DNA of 64,000 nt from Lumnitzera littorea (GCA_024138015.1 JAMXBB010000010.1:55557743-55621742); one strand, 5' to 3'; counted from the first letter of the stretch, positions 49,990 to 60,631 are shown. The notes: generated by a model not told the origin, from the letters alone. Numbers and translations: made by a program.

Positions 49990-51125
49990 ATGAGATAAAG
50001 GCAATCTCTTTGGGAGATGACCCTAGGAAAACAGCAAAGATAAGGAAACCCTTATCAGTAGATATTCATCAAAGTTTGATCAACTTCTTGCAGGTCAATA
50101 TCGATGTATTTGTATGGTCCCCTTTGGACATGTCGGGTATCCTTAAAGATGTTATGGTACACAAGCTCCGGATTGATCCAAGCGCAAAGGTGATCCAACA
50201 AAAGAAAAGGCACTTTACCCTTGAGAGATAAGCAACCATTGAAAAAGAAATCTAGAAACTATTGATGGTAGGATTTATTTAGGAAGAGCCTTTTTCGAGT
50301 TAGCTAACCAATTATGTGTTAGTCAAGAAGTCTAACGGTAAGTGGCGTATGTGTATGGACTTCATGGATCTTAATAAGGCCTGCCCCAAGGATTGCTTTC
50401 CAATGCTGAAAATTGATCAAATGGCAGATTCAACTGCTGGACATGCATTGCTTTTTTTTATGAATGCTTTCTTGAGTTACAAACAAATTAAGATGGATAA
50501 GGTAGACGAAGTTCACACATTATTTGTCACCAATTTTGGAACATATTGTTATACGATGATGCCCTTTGGGTTAAAAGACATCAGTACAACTTACCAAAGA
50601 CTTGTTACTAAGATGTTCAAACCTAATGTTGAAGTATATATCGACAACATGATTGTGAAAAGCATGATAGAGGATCGGCATCTTGCTAATCTTGAGGAGA
50701 CATTTGCTACTCTTAGGAGATATAGCATGAGGCTTAATCAGCAAAAGTATGTCTTTGGCATAACTTTGGGAAAGTTTTTAAGATATATGGTTACTCGGTG
50801 TGTCATTGAAGCCAACTTGAGACATATTAAGGTGATAATAAATATGAAATCTCCATGTATGGTCAAGGAAGTACAAGAACTTACTGGATTCGCCACCCTT
50901 AATCGATTTGTATTAAGAAGTGGAGATAGGTGCGCAAAATTCATTAAAATTTTGAAGAATTTGAAAGAGTTCAAATGGATCGATGATTACCAAAGGGCTT
51001 TCAATGAACTCAAAAAATTCCTTACGTTACCTCCGATACTCTCAACACCTTTCTCTAGAGAGAATTTATATTTATATTTATACTTATCAGTTAGCTACCG
51101 AACTCTTTCTTCTATATTGGTTTGA
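49990..51125 (+). pseudogene. Tat element reverse transcriptase and first RNase H (decayed)
   Basis: 50010-50231 is the pre-RT linker (DVFVWSPLDMSGI). 50316-51125 is a 269-codon open stretch covering the RT palm and thumb and the start of RNase H: KSNGKWRMCMDFMDLNKACP, FMNAFLSYKQIKM, PFGLKD, VYIDNMIVKS, then a thumb/connection region and LPPILSTPF. Two catalytic aspartates are lost: FLDAFSGY-like has become FMNAF and the YVDD box is YIDN. The open frame starts at a GTG after a stop, so it is just the space between stops, not a gene start. The enzyme is inactive despite the long open frame. Confidence 0.9.
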
Positions 51126-51385
51126 ATCGATGGTAAGGAGCATTGACTCGTTTATTACGTAAGTCATGTCCTATAAGAACCAGAGCATTAGTATACGAAA
51201 ATTGAAAAGTTTATTTTAGTAGTGGTTCTCTCGGCAAGGAAATTGAAATCATATTTCGAGGCTCACCAAATTGTAGTCCTCATTGATCAGCCATTACGGT
51301 AGACATTGCAATAGCTAGACTCTTCCAAGAAGATGATGAAATATGCCTTAGAGTTAAGTGCCTATGGTGTATATACAAACCCAGA

Positions 51386-51826
51386 ATGGCATTAAAAGCT
51401 CAAGTGTTGACAATTTTTTTGACCATGTTCACTAGTGAGGAAGATAGTATGGAGATTACCAAGAAACCTATATGGTACCTTTATGTGGATGGTTCTTCCA
51501 CTAGAGAAGGAAGTGGTGCGGGCCTTATTCTTCAAGGCCCCTATAATGTCAAGGTTAATTATGCCTTAAAATTCAGATTCTTAGCTAGCAACAATGAAGC
51601 AAAATATGAAGCTTTGATTGCTAGACTTAAATTGGCAAAAGAAATTGGTGTCGAGAAACTCGAAGTGCTCTCTGATTCACAACTAGTGGTGAATCAAGTT
51701 ACAGGAAGTTATGTGGTAAGAGAAGAAGAAATAAGCAAGTACTTGTTGATGGTACGAACGCTCATGAAAGAATTTCAATCTTTTTCATTCTACAAAGTTT
51801 CGAGAAAAGAATATTACTGCTTATAA
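51386..51826 (+). pseudogene. Tat element second RNase H (RVT_3), best-preserved domain
   Basis: Open for 146 codons. The acidic active-site residues appear intact: YVDGSSTREGSGAGLIL (first Asp), NNEAKYEALIARLKLA (Glu), LSDSQLVVNQVTGSY (Asp). A duplicated, plant-type RNase H after the RT-linked one marks the Tat lineage. It would cut RNA in RNA:DNA hybrids during reverse transcription. The domain itself has no stop; flanking pol is broken. Confidence 0.9.
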
Positions 51827-53190
51827 GTTGTTTGAGCTAGCTAATATGGCATTTCCTTACCTGAGTAACAAGCTTTTTGTCAAATTTCTCCCATAAAAAA
51901 GTTTATCCACTGTCTCTAAAGTTGCGAATTGGCTCCTTGCTCGAGATAAAAGTCTTAGATGGATCCCCTCATAGATTATTTAAGAGATGGTACTCTCCTT
52001 GATTACAAGAAAGAAGCATAAATATTGGTTTATCAAGCTGCAAATTACATGCCAATAGATGATCAGCTGTACAAACATAGCATATCCTAACCTTGACTTC
52101 GATGCCTTCTTCTAAGAGATACCCAATGAGTGTTATCTGAATTACATGGTGGTGTATGCAGTAACTACGTGACAGCACATAAATTATATTTCCACACATT
52201 ATAACTTGGCTATTATTGGCCAACTATGAAAGAAGATGCAAGGATTGTTGTTCGACATTGTTTACAATGCCAGAAGCATGAGGTGCTACGTCATGCACCT
52301 CTTACTGAACTATGTTGCCTATCTAGTCCTTGGTACTGTGCCCAATAAGGGTTAGACATACTTAGACCTTTCAGAAGTCTACATCTTAGTGACAATTTGT
52401 CATTGTTGCTGTGGATTATTTCACAAAATGGGTGGATGCTGAGGCATTAGCGAGGATCATTGAATAGCAAGTGGTGATATTTGTTATCAACTCCATAATA
52501 TTGAGATTCGAGTCCTATTTATGATAATTATAGACAATGGGCCACAATTTGAGAATAAGACGTTCCAAGTATTTTGTGAGAAACACAGCATTTTCCTAAA
52601 TTACACGTCTGTAGTACACCCTTAGACGAATGGGCAAGTTGAAGTTGTCAACAAGATCATCTTGTATGACTCAAGGAGGAAGGTTAATCAAGTTAAGGGG
52701 AAATGGGTTGATGAATTACCGGATGTCTTGTAAGGGTACTAAACCACCCATGGAACCGCAATAGGGGAAACCCCCTTTAGGTTAGTATATGGTACAAAAG
52801 CAATTTTGTTGATTGAGTTAGATCTACCTAATCTTCAAATGCAAAATTTTGATATGATGGTTAATCACATTGGATTAATAGTAAATTTGGACACAATTGA
52901 AGAAATTAGAGAAATCGCAAGAATAAGGGTTGCGGCATATCGACATAGAGCAATTAGGTATTATAACAAAAAAGTAAGGCATAAGGTTTGTTTAACTTGA
53001 GGACTTGGTTTGCTGAAAGTTGGATGTAACTGGCGTACGAGAAAAACAAGGGAAGCTCAACTCAAATTGGGAGGATCTTGTTAAGGTCTAGGAAGTTTTT
53101 GGCAAGGGGGGCTATCAACTAGAAAGGTTGGATGGATCAATCATCCCTTGTACATGGAATGTCGAGAATTTAAAGCTTTATTTCAATTGA
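51827..53190 (+). pseudogene. Tat element integrase (decayed)
   Basis: The N-terminal zinc-binding region is at about 52138-52285 (ELHGGVCSNY, YYWPTMKEDARIVVRHCLQC); the second zinc-binding histidine appears as tyrosine. The catalytic core keeps all three acidic residues: AVDYFTKWVDAEAL (about 52405-52450), IIDNGPQFENKTFQVF (about 52530), and NGQVEVVNK (about 52635). The core is broken by stops and frameshifts, including HP*TNGQ where HPQTNGQ is usual. The C-terminal part runs to about 53190 (WVDELPDVL, ETPFRLVYGT, then a GGYQLERLDGSIIPCTWNVE end). No chromodomain is seen. Confidence 0.88.
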
Positions 53191-53780
53191 TTCCTTAGAT
53201 GATATTCATTTTCGTTTGTTTTGTAAGGTGATAGCCCACTTGTTTTGTGAGACAATTATATTTGAGGTTTTATTTTATTTTTCTAGATTTATTTATGATT
53301 GATGAGTTGATAAGTTCAAACTGTACGACGAACCAATTAGTGTAAGTTCAAGCCTATTGCGGTTAATGAACTTCATAAATTAATCCTACAATTGAGAAAA
53401 TGGCTAGTCTAAATCTCAATGACTAATGGATAATGTTTATAAGATGCTCAAGTTAGGCATGTGAAACAAAATATGCTAAGGAAATTAGGTGTGTGAAATA
53501 AAATATGCTAAGAAATACAAGCATATGAAATAAAACATGTTGAGAAACAAGAATAAAATAATATATGTTGGGAAAATACAGTGTGTGAAATAAATTATGC
53601 CTAGAAATGCCAAAGATCGTGAAGCAAAACATGCTGGAAATATAAAGTTATGCGAAGAAATGATTTTCATTCATCATAATATGATTATAATTTTCGGCTA
53701 CTCAACCTAGAACTATCCATATAGAGGATAAATAAATTATATGGCAAATAATCCTATGACTAATTTTTGGATTGAGCATT
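53191..53780. other. Spacer between Tat pol and antisense ORF
   Basis: AT-rich non-coding sequence. 53460-53650 repeats the word GTGAAA(C/T)AAAATATGCTAAGAAA about six times at intervals of roughly 35 bp, a short degenerate tandem array. Confidence 0.6.
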
Positions 53781-53783
53781 TTC

Positions 53784-56435
53784 TTAATTAGAAGCTAGAG
53801 CCTTTTCAGAGTATACTTCCTTCTCAGTACTTGGGGTTTGGGAACAGGTGGATTTTTCTTTACGCTCATAGGAGATTTCCTTAGATAGATATTCCTCATC
53901 ATCTCTAAGATCCTCAACATGAGTTTCGTCTTCATCCTGTGCATTGATTTCGGCACTTGGATCCTCACCATCTTCCTTATCATAACTACTGACTTTGTCA
54001 TCAACATTGGCGAAATCCAAGCACAAGAGATCATAGTCAGGGTGAAATTTGAAAATTTCTTCTCTTGCTAGTTGGACTCCCTCCAACAACTTCTTTTGTA
54101 GCAATCTCTCATTTGCCAACTAGGAGTAATGATTTCGAGTGTCTCTTCAACAAAGGGCCCTTTCTTCATAGTCCACTCTAACTTGGTAACACGGCTTTGT
54201 AACCGAGCATTATTGGTCTTCAATTCCTTGATTTGCATTGTAAACTTGTGCTCTTAATTACTCATTGAGCAGAGTGTTCGGCCTAGACCCCAACATTCTT
54301 CTTTCTTTTTGCGAAGCTCCTCTTTTAGGTCCTTAGCTTCCTTGTACTACTCATCAACCTTGGCTTTAAGGCTTGAGACTTCATTAGCAACTAAAAATTG
54401 TGCCAGTTTCTCAATAGCCAATTCGTCTTGATACTTTTTGGCCTTCATTGCAGCCCTTATTCTTGCATTCTTGGTAGCCGCTGTTTCAGCTTTTGAGTTT
54501 TATGCATCCTCAATTTTTCGTAACAAGTCAATATGGAATGATAAGTATTGTAGATCACTTAGCAAAATACATGAAAGGTTATTGTTATTGCCTTCTTCAT
54601 TTCTTTGTTGACCTCGTCCAAGGCTATCAAAACATGGCTACTGATCTGAAAACAAGCACAAGCATTAGTAGCTAAACATACCTAACGGTTCAAAGGATTC
54701 AATAGATACTTACATCATATAGCTTGGCCACGATAAGAGCCTTAATACAATCATCAACCCTATCGATGTCTTTCTTCATGATCTCTTTGTCGTTAAGAAG
54801 AATAATGCCTTCCATTATGGCCAAAGATTTTGTCCTATCACCCAAGGCTGAGTCAGTACATAAGACATTGTGGCTCTAATACAGGACAAAGTACTCGTTG
54901 ACCTTCATGTTGGTGATGAGTTTGGCACTGCTGATGCTAAGAGCTTGATTACGCATGGCCTCCTTCATCCTTTCGTCCAACTCTTTAGACCTCTTGGCAG
55001 TAGGTTGGCCGACAAGTTCCTTCCCACTTCTCTTATTAGTACTTAGCGCCTCCTCCATCATCAATGATGACCCTTCAACAACTATGGTAGCTTTAGCCTC
55101 ATTTTAGGGTTAGATTTCTCGACTACCCTTTCTCGGCTTCACAATAAATGGAATATTCTTAATAGAAGGCACCTCAGTATGTGTGGCCTTGGCCAACTAG
55201 AGCTTTTCACTTCTCAGCTGGTTGGGAGGTCTTCTTTTAGGCTACCACTAGCTTTACTACACCTTCCTTTGTTGTTTTCTTAATAACAACTAGTTGAGTG
55301 GTAGTAATAGTAGTAGCGGCACACTTATCAGCTTTTGACTTCTTGGCCTTTGCTTGGGCTAATAACTTAGCAGGATTCACTTCATTAGCACCTATGTCTA
55401 TAATATGAAGTAGACATTAATATTAAGGAATAAGAAAGAACTTACATTCTCTATGCCAAGCAAGGCTTAAAGGCAACAATTTCTCCCCTAAGTCACGAGA
55501 ACAACTTTCCTCTTGTAGCTATACTAAGCAAGGGGATTACTCATTAACATACCTTACTTCTTAGAAAAGATTGGCTCTCTACTCTCATAACACCTTATTA
55601 TTCTCTCAACGTCCTAAAAGAACATTTTGTTCTTCCTCTCTTAGATCTTCTTTGTTGTAGCGACATCATTCGGCATTAGCTTAATATCCTTTATACAGAT
55701 TGGCTCAATCTATTGGGTATAGAAATCTAACTCCTCATTTGAAACGATAGGCATGAATTTGTCATGCTACTTATGGATCTTAGACTCCAACCCATCCATG
55801 AACTTTTGCCTATGCCTAGCAGCTACAAAGTACCATCTATCGGGTTGCCTCCTAATCATATAAAAGTACTAAAACAATTGAGGCATAGCCTTATCTTCAA
55901 CTTCTTCATAGAGTATCTTGAAAGCCACTAGAAGCCAATTTGTGTTTGGTGAGAACATACTTAGCACGACTTAGAAATAATTGAAGAACTCCTTCACAAA
56001 TGCCGAGAAAGGGCATAGCCTAAAGTTGAGATATTTCAAATATATGTGGAACTTGTGCTCCCTTGGAAAACATACCCTTTCCTCTTCTCTTAGCCTCTTA
56101 AGATTCTATGCTTCAAGAAAATCTTGCCAATACTTATTATACTTTGAAATAAGGACCCTATCGACAATATTGGCTGCTCTGTCTAGTGAGTCACAAAAGT
56201 AAGCTGTGTTATTGTATAGATACCTAGCCTCAGAGCTTCTTTCCTTGTCTATTGGATAATTATTTGTTGCAAGAGAGTTGATTTGAGCGAGTTTATCTCA
56301 CCGCTCTACGACATTGTTGGCTGAGCTACTTGAGGAACATACCATTTCGCTCTTTTTCTAGGGGGGAGAAGTAGCCTTATATTCAGTTGCTTTAGAATTT
56401 GAAAGTATAAGTTGACGAATTATGTTGTGAACCAT
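53784..56435 (-). pseudogene. Antisense ORF of the Tat element (decayed)
   Basis: A long minus-strand protein-like region, opposite in sense to gag-pol. It begins near 56435 (MVHNIIRQLILSNSKATEYK) and stays mostly in one frame to about 55560, with CPFSAFVKEFF, LSMFSPNTNWLLVAFKILYE, RRQPDRWYFVAA and KFMDGLESK. This resembles plant 'putative gypsy type transposon' proteins (Transposase_28-like). A charged central part follows (KELDERMKEAMRNQALSISS near 54960), then a coiled-coil-like tail and an acidic C terminus (DKEDGEDPSAEINAQDEDET) in 54119-53784. Stops are mostly TAG or TAA at positions where Gln fits. Antisense ORFs at this place are known in Tat elements such as Grande; their role is unknown. 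Splicing in the middle part is possible but not resolved. Confidence 0.7.
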
Positions 56436-56900
56436 ACCTGATTGACTATAAAGAACATTACAGAATTTGAAGAATTTGAGAGAGAAGATGAGATGTTGAA
56501 AGCAAATGAAAGCTTGTGAATGTGACTAAAGAAATTTGTTTTGATTTTGAATAGTCTTTTAAATACAGATAATTTTCCTCATAATTGCAAATGAGTCTTT
56601 GATGGAAATTATGCACTGCTTGGATGATGGTACAAATCATTGACGCGTGTTTCGAGACAAAAATCTAACAGTTGTTAAGTCTCTGATAGTTATTAGGCCT
56701 ACAGCATAATGATGACTAAGGTGATAGCTATCATACTCTCTACTGTTTGGTCTAATTGATAGGTGGGAAATTGAAAATTATGACTTTTTTATTAGGATGA
56801 GATCCATCTTCCTTCCCACCTTACTTGGTGTCTAAGGAATAGTTCCCTACTTGGCCTCTAGAGTATTAAATATTTACTCCCTTAGTCAAATCCTCCAACA
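56436..56900. other. Region upstream of the antisense ORF
   Basis: 465 bp between the antisense start and the polypurine tract. It should hold any promoter for the antisense frame. A minus-strand ATTTAAAAGACT-like run near 56550-56565 is weakly TATA-like. Nothing firm. Confidence 0.3.
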
Positions 56901-56918
56901 AGGGAGTTGAGGGGCAAA
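56901..56918 (+). promoter_or_regulatory. Polypurine tract of the Tat element
   Basis: AGGGAGTTGAGGGGCAAA directly before the 3' LTR start TGTTAATAA. It is nearly the same as the tract beside the truncated LTR at 24983-24997. Confidence 0.88.
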
Positions 56919-57353
56919 TGTTAATAATCGAGTTTTGTTCACTCATTCATTTAGCTATCGACAAGCCAAGTTGTCTACATTCTAGGCTAATGTCAAGAAA
57001 CACAAATCCGTATCCAATTTGAATTCAAGGAAAGTAGCATGAACAGTTATCACTTGGCACTATTATATTACATAACTGCCCACTGTCCCTATATTTCAAG
57101 AATGCATCTAATCAAGAGGCCTCTATGTGTTTCAATAATCATTCCGATAACTGATACCTTAGACACAACACTCGACTATAAAATGGAAAAGAAACGCTAT
57201 AAGAGAATTTGATAATTCTTTACCACTTACTTAACTTTTCTTATGTTCACCAATTGACTTAGGTATTGAAGTGGCCGTACTGAACTGGCTCCAATACCAA
57301 AAGTTTCCCTTTCTTTTTAGGATGGAGTTCAAATCCAAAACCCACTAATAACA
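56919..57353 (+). repeat. 3' LTR of the Tat element
   Basis: 435 bp, TGTTAATAATCG...CTAATAACA, directly repeated with 47428-47856 and followed by TTAGT. Confidence 0.92.
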
Positions 57354-57358
57354 TTAGT
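57354..57358. repeat. Target-site duplication TTAGT, right copy
   Basis: Second copy of the Tat element's target duplication. LARD internal sequence resumes after it. Confidence 0.92.
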
Positions 57359-57814
57359 GATCCTTTTGGAACTTTGGTCATCTTAACAGGAGTCTTAGTT
57401 ATCCTTATCTTGGGAACTTTAGTTATTTGACGATTGAAGAACCTTAGTCATCCTTTCTTAGGAACTTTGGTTATTTGATTTAAGAGTCTTAATCATTCTT
57501 AATTTAGGAACTTTGATGTGAGAACGTTCAGAAGCTTTGGCTGTCTTATGAAAAGATTATTTAGGAGCCTTTGTCATCATACTAAGAGCTTAAACTATCT
57601 TAGAAATTTTGAGAATTTTAGTTATCTTGTGTTTAGAGTTGAAAAAGTTTCACTATAGGAACTTCTATCATCCTACATTAAGGAACATAGGTTATCTAGA
57701 GATTAATTAGTCATGCCTTCTAACCCTTTTGGTAAGTTTTCTTCTTCAAAAGATCTATCCTTTTGAGAAGCCAATTTATCTTTTAAGAAGATCAATTTTT
57801 TGGCATAATGCCTA
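57359..57814 (+). repeat. GGAACTTTAGTTATC-type degenerate repeats, LARD internal region
   Basis: Repeated words GGAACTTTGGTCATC, GGAGTCTTAGTTATCC, GGAACTTTAGTTATTTG and so on at about 30-40 bp spacing. The same words occur left of the Tat insertion (47360-47427), so the array was split by that insertion. Confidence 0.75.
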
Positions 57815-58562
57815 CCTTATCCTTTCAAGACAGGCCCCTATCCTTTTGCCCTATCCTTTTAAGACAAGCCCTTATCCTTTTGCCCTATCATTTTAAGATA
57901 GGCCCCTCTAATCCTTTTGCCCTATCCTTTCAAGATAAGTCTCTCTAATCTTTTGCCTTATCCTTTTAAGATAGGCCCCCTTATCCTTTTAAGATAGGCC
58001 CTCCTATCCCTTTGCCCTATCCTTTTAAGACGGGCCTTTATCCCTTTACCTTGTCCTTTTAAGATGGCCCTCCTATCCCTTTGACCTATTCTTTTAAGAT
58101 AGGTACCTTAATCATTTGCCCTATCCTTTCAAGATAGGCATCCTAATCATTTGCCCTATCCTTTTAAGACAGGTACCCTAATCTTTTGTCCTATCCTTTC
58201 AAGATAAGCCCCCCCATTCCTTCGCTCTATTCTTTTAAGATAAGCCCTCTTATTCCTTTACCCTATCCTTTTAAGATAGTTTTTTATTCCTTTACTCCAT
58301 TCTTTTAAGATAAGCCTTCCTATTCCTTTACCCTATCCTTTTAAGATAGGCCTTCCTATTCTACTACCCTACTTTTGTCAAGATAGGCCCCCTAGTTCTT
58401 TACCTTATCCTTTTAAGATAGGCTCTTATTTCTTTGTCCAGTCCTTTCAAAATAAGCCTCCTATTTCTTTGCCCCATCCTTTTAAGATGGGCTTCCTATT
58501 CCTTTGCCTTGTCCCTTCAAGACGGGCCTCTTATTCCTTCGCTTCGTCCTTTTCAGATAGGC
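57815..58562 (+). repeat. Tandem array of about 22 hairpin units
   Basis: Units of about 36 bp, each with a core CCTATC-CTTTTAA-GATAGG: a 6-bp inverted repeat around a 7-base loop, followed by a C/T-rich spacer (CCCCTAATCCTTTTGC type). I count about 22 cores. Most vary by C/T or A/G changes. Two variants change both sides of the stem together (CCCATC/GATGGG at 58473-58491, and CTTGTC/GACGGG near 58508-58525). The array sits about 180 bp before the 3' LTR of the LARD-like element. Confidence 0.9.
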
Positions 58563-58707
58563 AGTTTATTCTTTGCATCAACCTTTCAAATCAATATCCT
58601 TTTTCAAAATGAGACACTACTCAATTGACCATTAAATTCAATAATCTTCACCTTGTCGATTCAAGATAGGATTTAACAAAAATGAGTATCTCTTTTGTCT
58701 TTGTAGC

Positions 58708-58726
58708 GAAGTTTTAATTAAACTTC
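58708..58726. repeat. Short palindrome beside the LARD polypurine tract
   Basis: GAAGTTT (58708-58714) and AAACTTC (58720-58726) form a 7-bp inverted repeat with a 5-base loop, 8 bases before the purine tract. Confidence 0.75.
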
Positions 58727-58733
58727 ACTATAT

Positions 58734-58744
58734 AAGGGAGCAGC
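58734..58744 (+). promoter_or_regulatory. Purine-rich tract before the LARD 3' LTR
   Basis: AAGGGAGCAGC directly precedes the LTR start TGTAAACATC. It is short and has two pyrimidines, but is in the right place for a polypurine tract. Confidence 0.5.
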
Positions 58745-60631
58745 TGTAAACATCTCATTTTTGTTGTTCTTCGGATTTTTTTTTCTTATTGGGCTAGATT
58801 AAAAAAAATAAAAATAAATAAATAAATAATAATAAAAACAAAAAAAAAAAACGAAAATTGAAAGAAAAATAAAAAAATATAAAGTGTCAAGTCTAGTCGA
58901 GTTAAATCAAATCGTTTAGGATCGGATTGAACAATAGTTGAAGATGTACATTCAATTTAATAAATTTCAAGTCTTAAATAGTCGAGCCTCGTTTAGAAAT
59001 ATTTTTAGTATAGTCCAATATAAAATAGATTTTTATCTAATTTATATTGAGCTAAGTAAACTTAGGATTTATTAAATGTGTTAGCATATATATTAGACTA
59101 AATTAAGATGGATTGAATTGGGCCCTAGATAGAAAGCCCAAATTAATGTAAGGTTTCTAGAAATTGGGTTAAATCTTCAATAAATTTAATAAATCCAAAT
59201 TGCATATCATCGTATCTTGGATTTCTTATTGAAAAAGATCCAAAAGATTCAAATTGATGGCCTATAAATAGTAGACAATAGCAGCTAAAAAAGATACATT
59301 TTCACAATTACACATCCTCACATGCGTCCTGAAAATTTCCATGCACAATGTTTACTCCTACGCTCACGACTACACATTTATCAAATCACATACTATTCGT
59401 GTCCTTATAGCTCACAAAGTCAACACACTGTTCACAACACAGTCAAAATTCACAATCACTTACGCCAATACACGAGCAATCATGCACTGATCTTTACGTC
59501 TAGTTACTAACATATGCATGTTAACTAGACTCTTACCGTCATTCATTGTAGCTCACGACTAGATTTACTTGCACACACTACCTTACACTCTATCCAATCA
59601 CCTATGCCTATACTTTACTCACTAATCATGAACATACATACACATAAGACTAGAATATACATACAAATGACCAGAATACACACACACTTAACCAAAATGT
59701 GTACGCATTCACACATTCACACACACACATACACAATCAATTCTGTACCTATGTATACGAATGTTGTGTACAACTAGTTCTGTACATATATACGTCATCT
59801 TGTTTTATACACATGCTATACGAACAATGCACTCCACCATCCCATTACGAGCATAACATGTCTATAATGCATGATTAGTCTAGTTTGATCACGTGCACGA
59901 TTTGATCCGCATAGGTAATTGAGTAAAGTATTCTAGTTAGTTATTTATTTATTTATTTTTAATCACTTTATTTTACTAATTTTTTTTGGTGCAGTTTTTT
60001 TTAAAATAAATTTTAATAGACTATAGGTCAATGAGTTTTGCAATTTTTAGATAAATTGTAATTTTTTTAGTTAAATTACGTTTTTTTTTATCCAAAATTG
60101 CATTTTTTTTTAAAAAGTTGCACATCTTTCCTCCGAGATTCGTATCTTCGGAAAAGATATGTATTTAGGTATTTTTAGGGCAATCATAAAATTTGTAAAT
60201 TTTTTTATTTTCCTTTCATTTTTAGGGGTAATTTGTAATAAAAATAATTAAAAATTCATTTTTGTATGTTTTCATATTTTTAGAAAAATTCCAAAAATAA
60301 AGTCCCATTAGTTAGTTTCTTAAATTTTTGCATGGTGATTTTTGTCTTAATAGGTTTGCCTCCCAATTCACATTTTTTGGTTAAATTTTCTAAAAAATTA
60401 ATTTCTTTTTAGAAAATCTGTAAACTAGTGGCAAAATTAGAGTTTTCTCACCTAAAAACCCTAATTTAACTTTTTATTAGCCTAACTGGTTAGCAACTTC
60501 AAAACAAAAGATTTTTTGGACATTTTTTCAAAGAAAAATGTTTTTCCTTAATTTAATATTGAGTAATTTATATTAAGTGGGCTAGGCTTAATATAAATTG
60601 AATCAAGGAAAAATTAAAATAGGGCTTAACA
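58745..60631 (+). repeat. 3' LTR of the LARD-like element
   Basis: 1887 bp, TGTAAACATCTC...GGGCTTAACA, directly repeated with 40968-43225: the same A-rich block (58800-58880), the same TATAAATAG (59263-59271), the same CACA-rich stretch (59290-59930) and the same T-rich tail. It is shorter by several gaps, the largest about 290 bp near 60170. Confidence 0.9.

Larger units (their letters stand above)
47428..57353 (+). mobile_element. Tat-lineage Ty3/gypsy element with antisense ORF (decayed, full length)
   Basis: A 9926-bp element with short LTRs (429 and 435 bp), TG...CA ends, a 5-bp duplication, a primer-binding site and a polypurine tract. Internal order on the plus strand: gag, protease, RT, RNase H, a second RNase H of the RVT_3 type, integrase. 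A further reading frame lies on the minus strand between pol and the 3' LTR. The second RNase H and an antisense downstream ORF are known traits of the plant Tat lineage (Grande/Retand/Ogre relatives). LTR-LTR identity is roughly four-fifths by eye, so the insertion is old. It sits inside the LARD-like element and is therefore younger than it. Confidence 0.92.
40968..60631 (+). mobile_element. LARD-like LTR retrotransposon without coding domains, inserted in Gypsy-B
   Basis: Bounded by TGTAAACACTT...CTTAACA and a perfect 5-bp duplication. It has two long direct LTRs (40968-43225 and 58745-60631). Without the Tat element nested inside (47428-57353 plus one 5-bp duplication), its internal region is about 5.6 kb (43226-47427 plus 57359-58744), and I recognise no gag or pol domain in it. 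That matches large retrotransposon derivatives (LARDs), which rely on proteins of other elements. The internal region ends with a tandem hairpin array and a purine-rich AAGGGAG just before the 3' LTR. No usual primer-binding site was recognised after the 5' LTR. Confidence 0.85.

Noticed and set aside
53784..54119. Acidic 111-residue minus-strand frame taken as an independent host gene
   Set aside because: It lies within the Tat element's LTR pair and continues upstream as the same element's antisense ORF, broken by stops.
57815..58562. CRISPR-like look of repeated units with spacers
   Set aside because: Eukaryotic retroelement context, spacers are themselves repetitive, units vary, and there are no cas genes.
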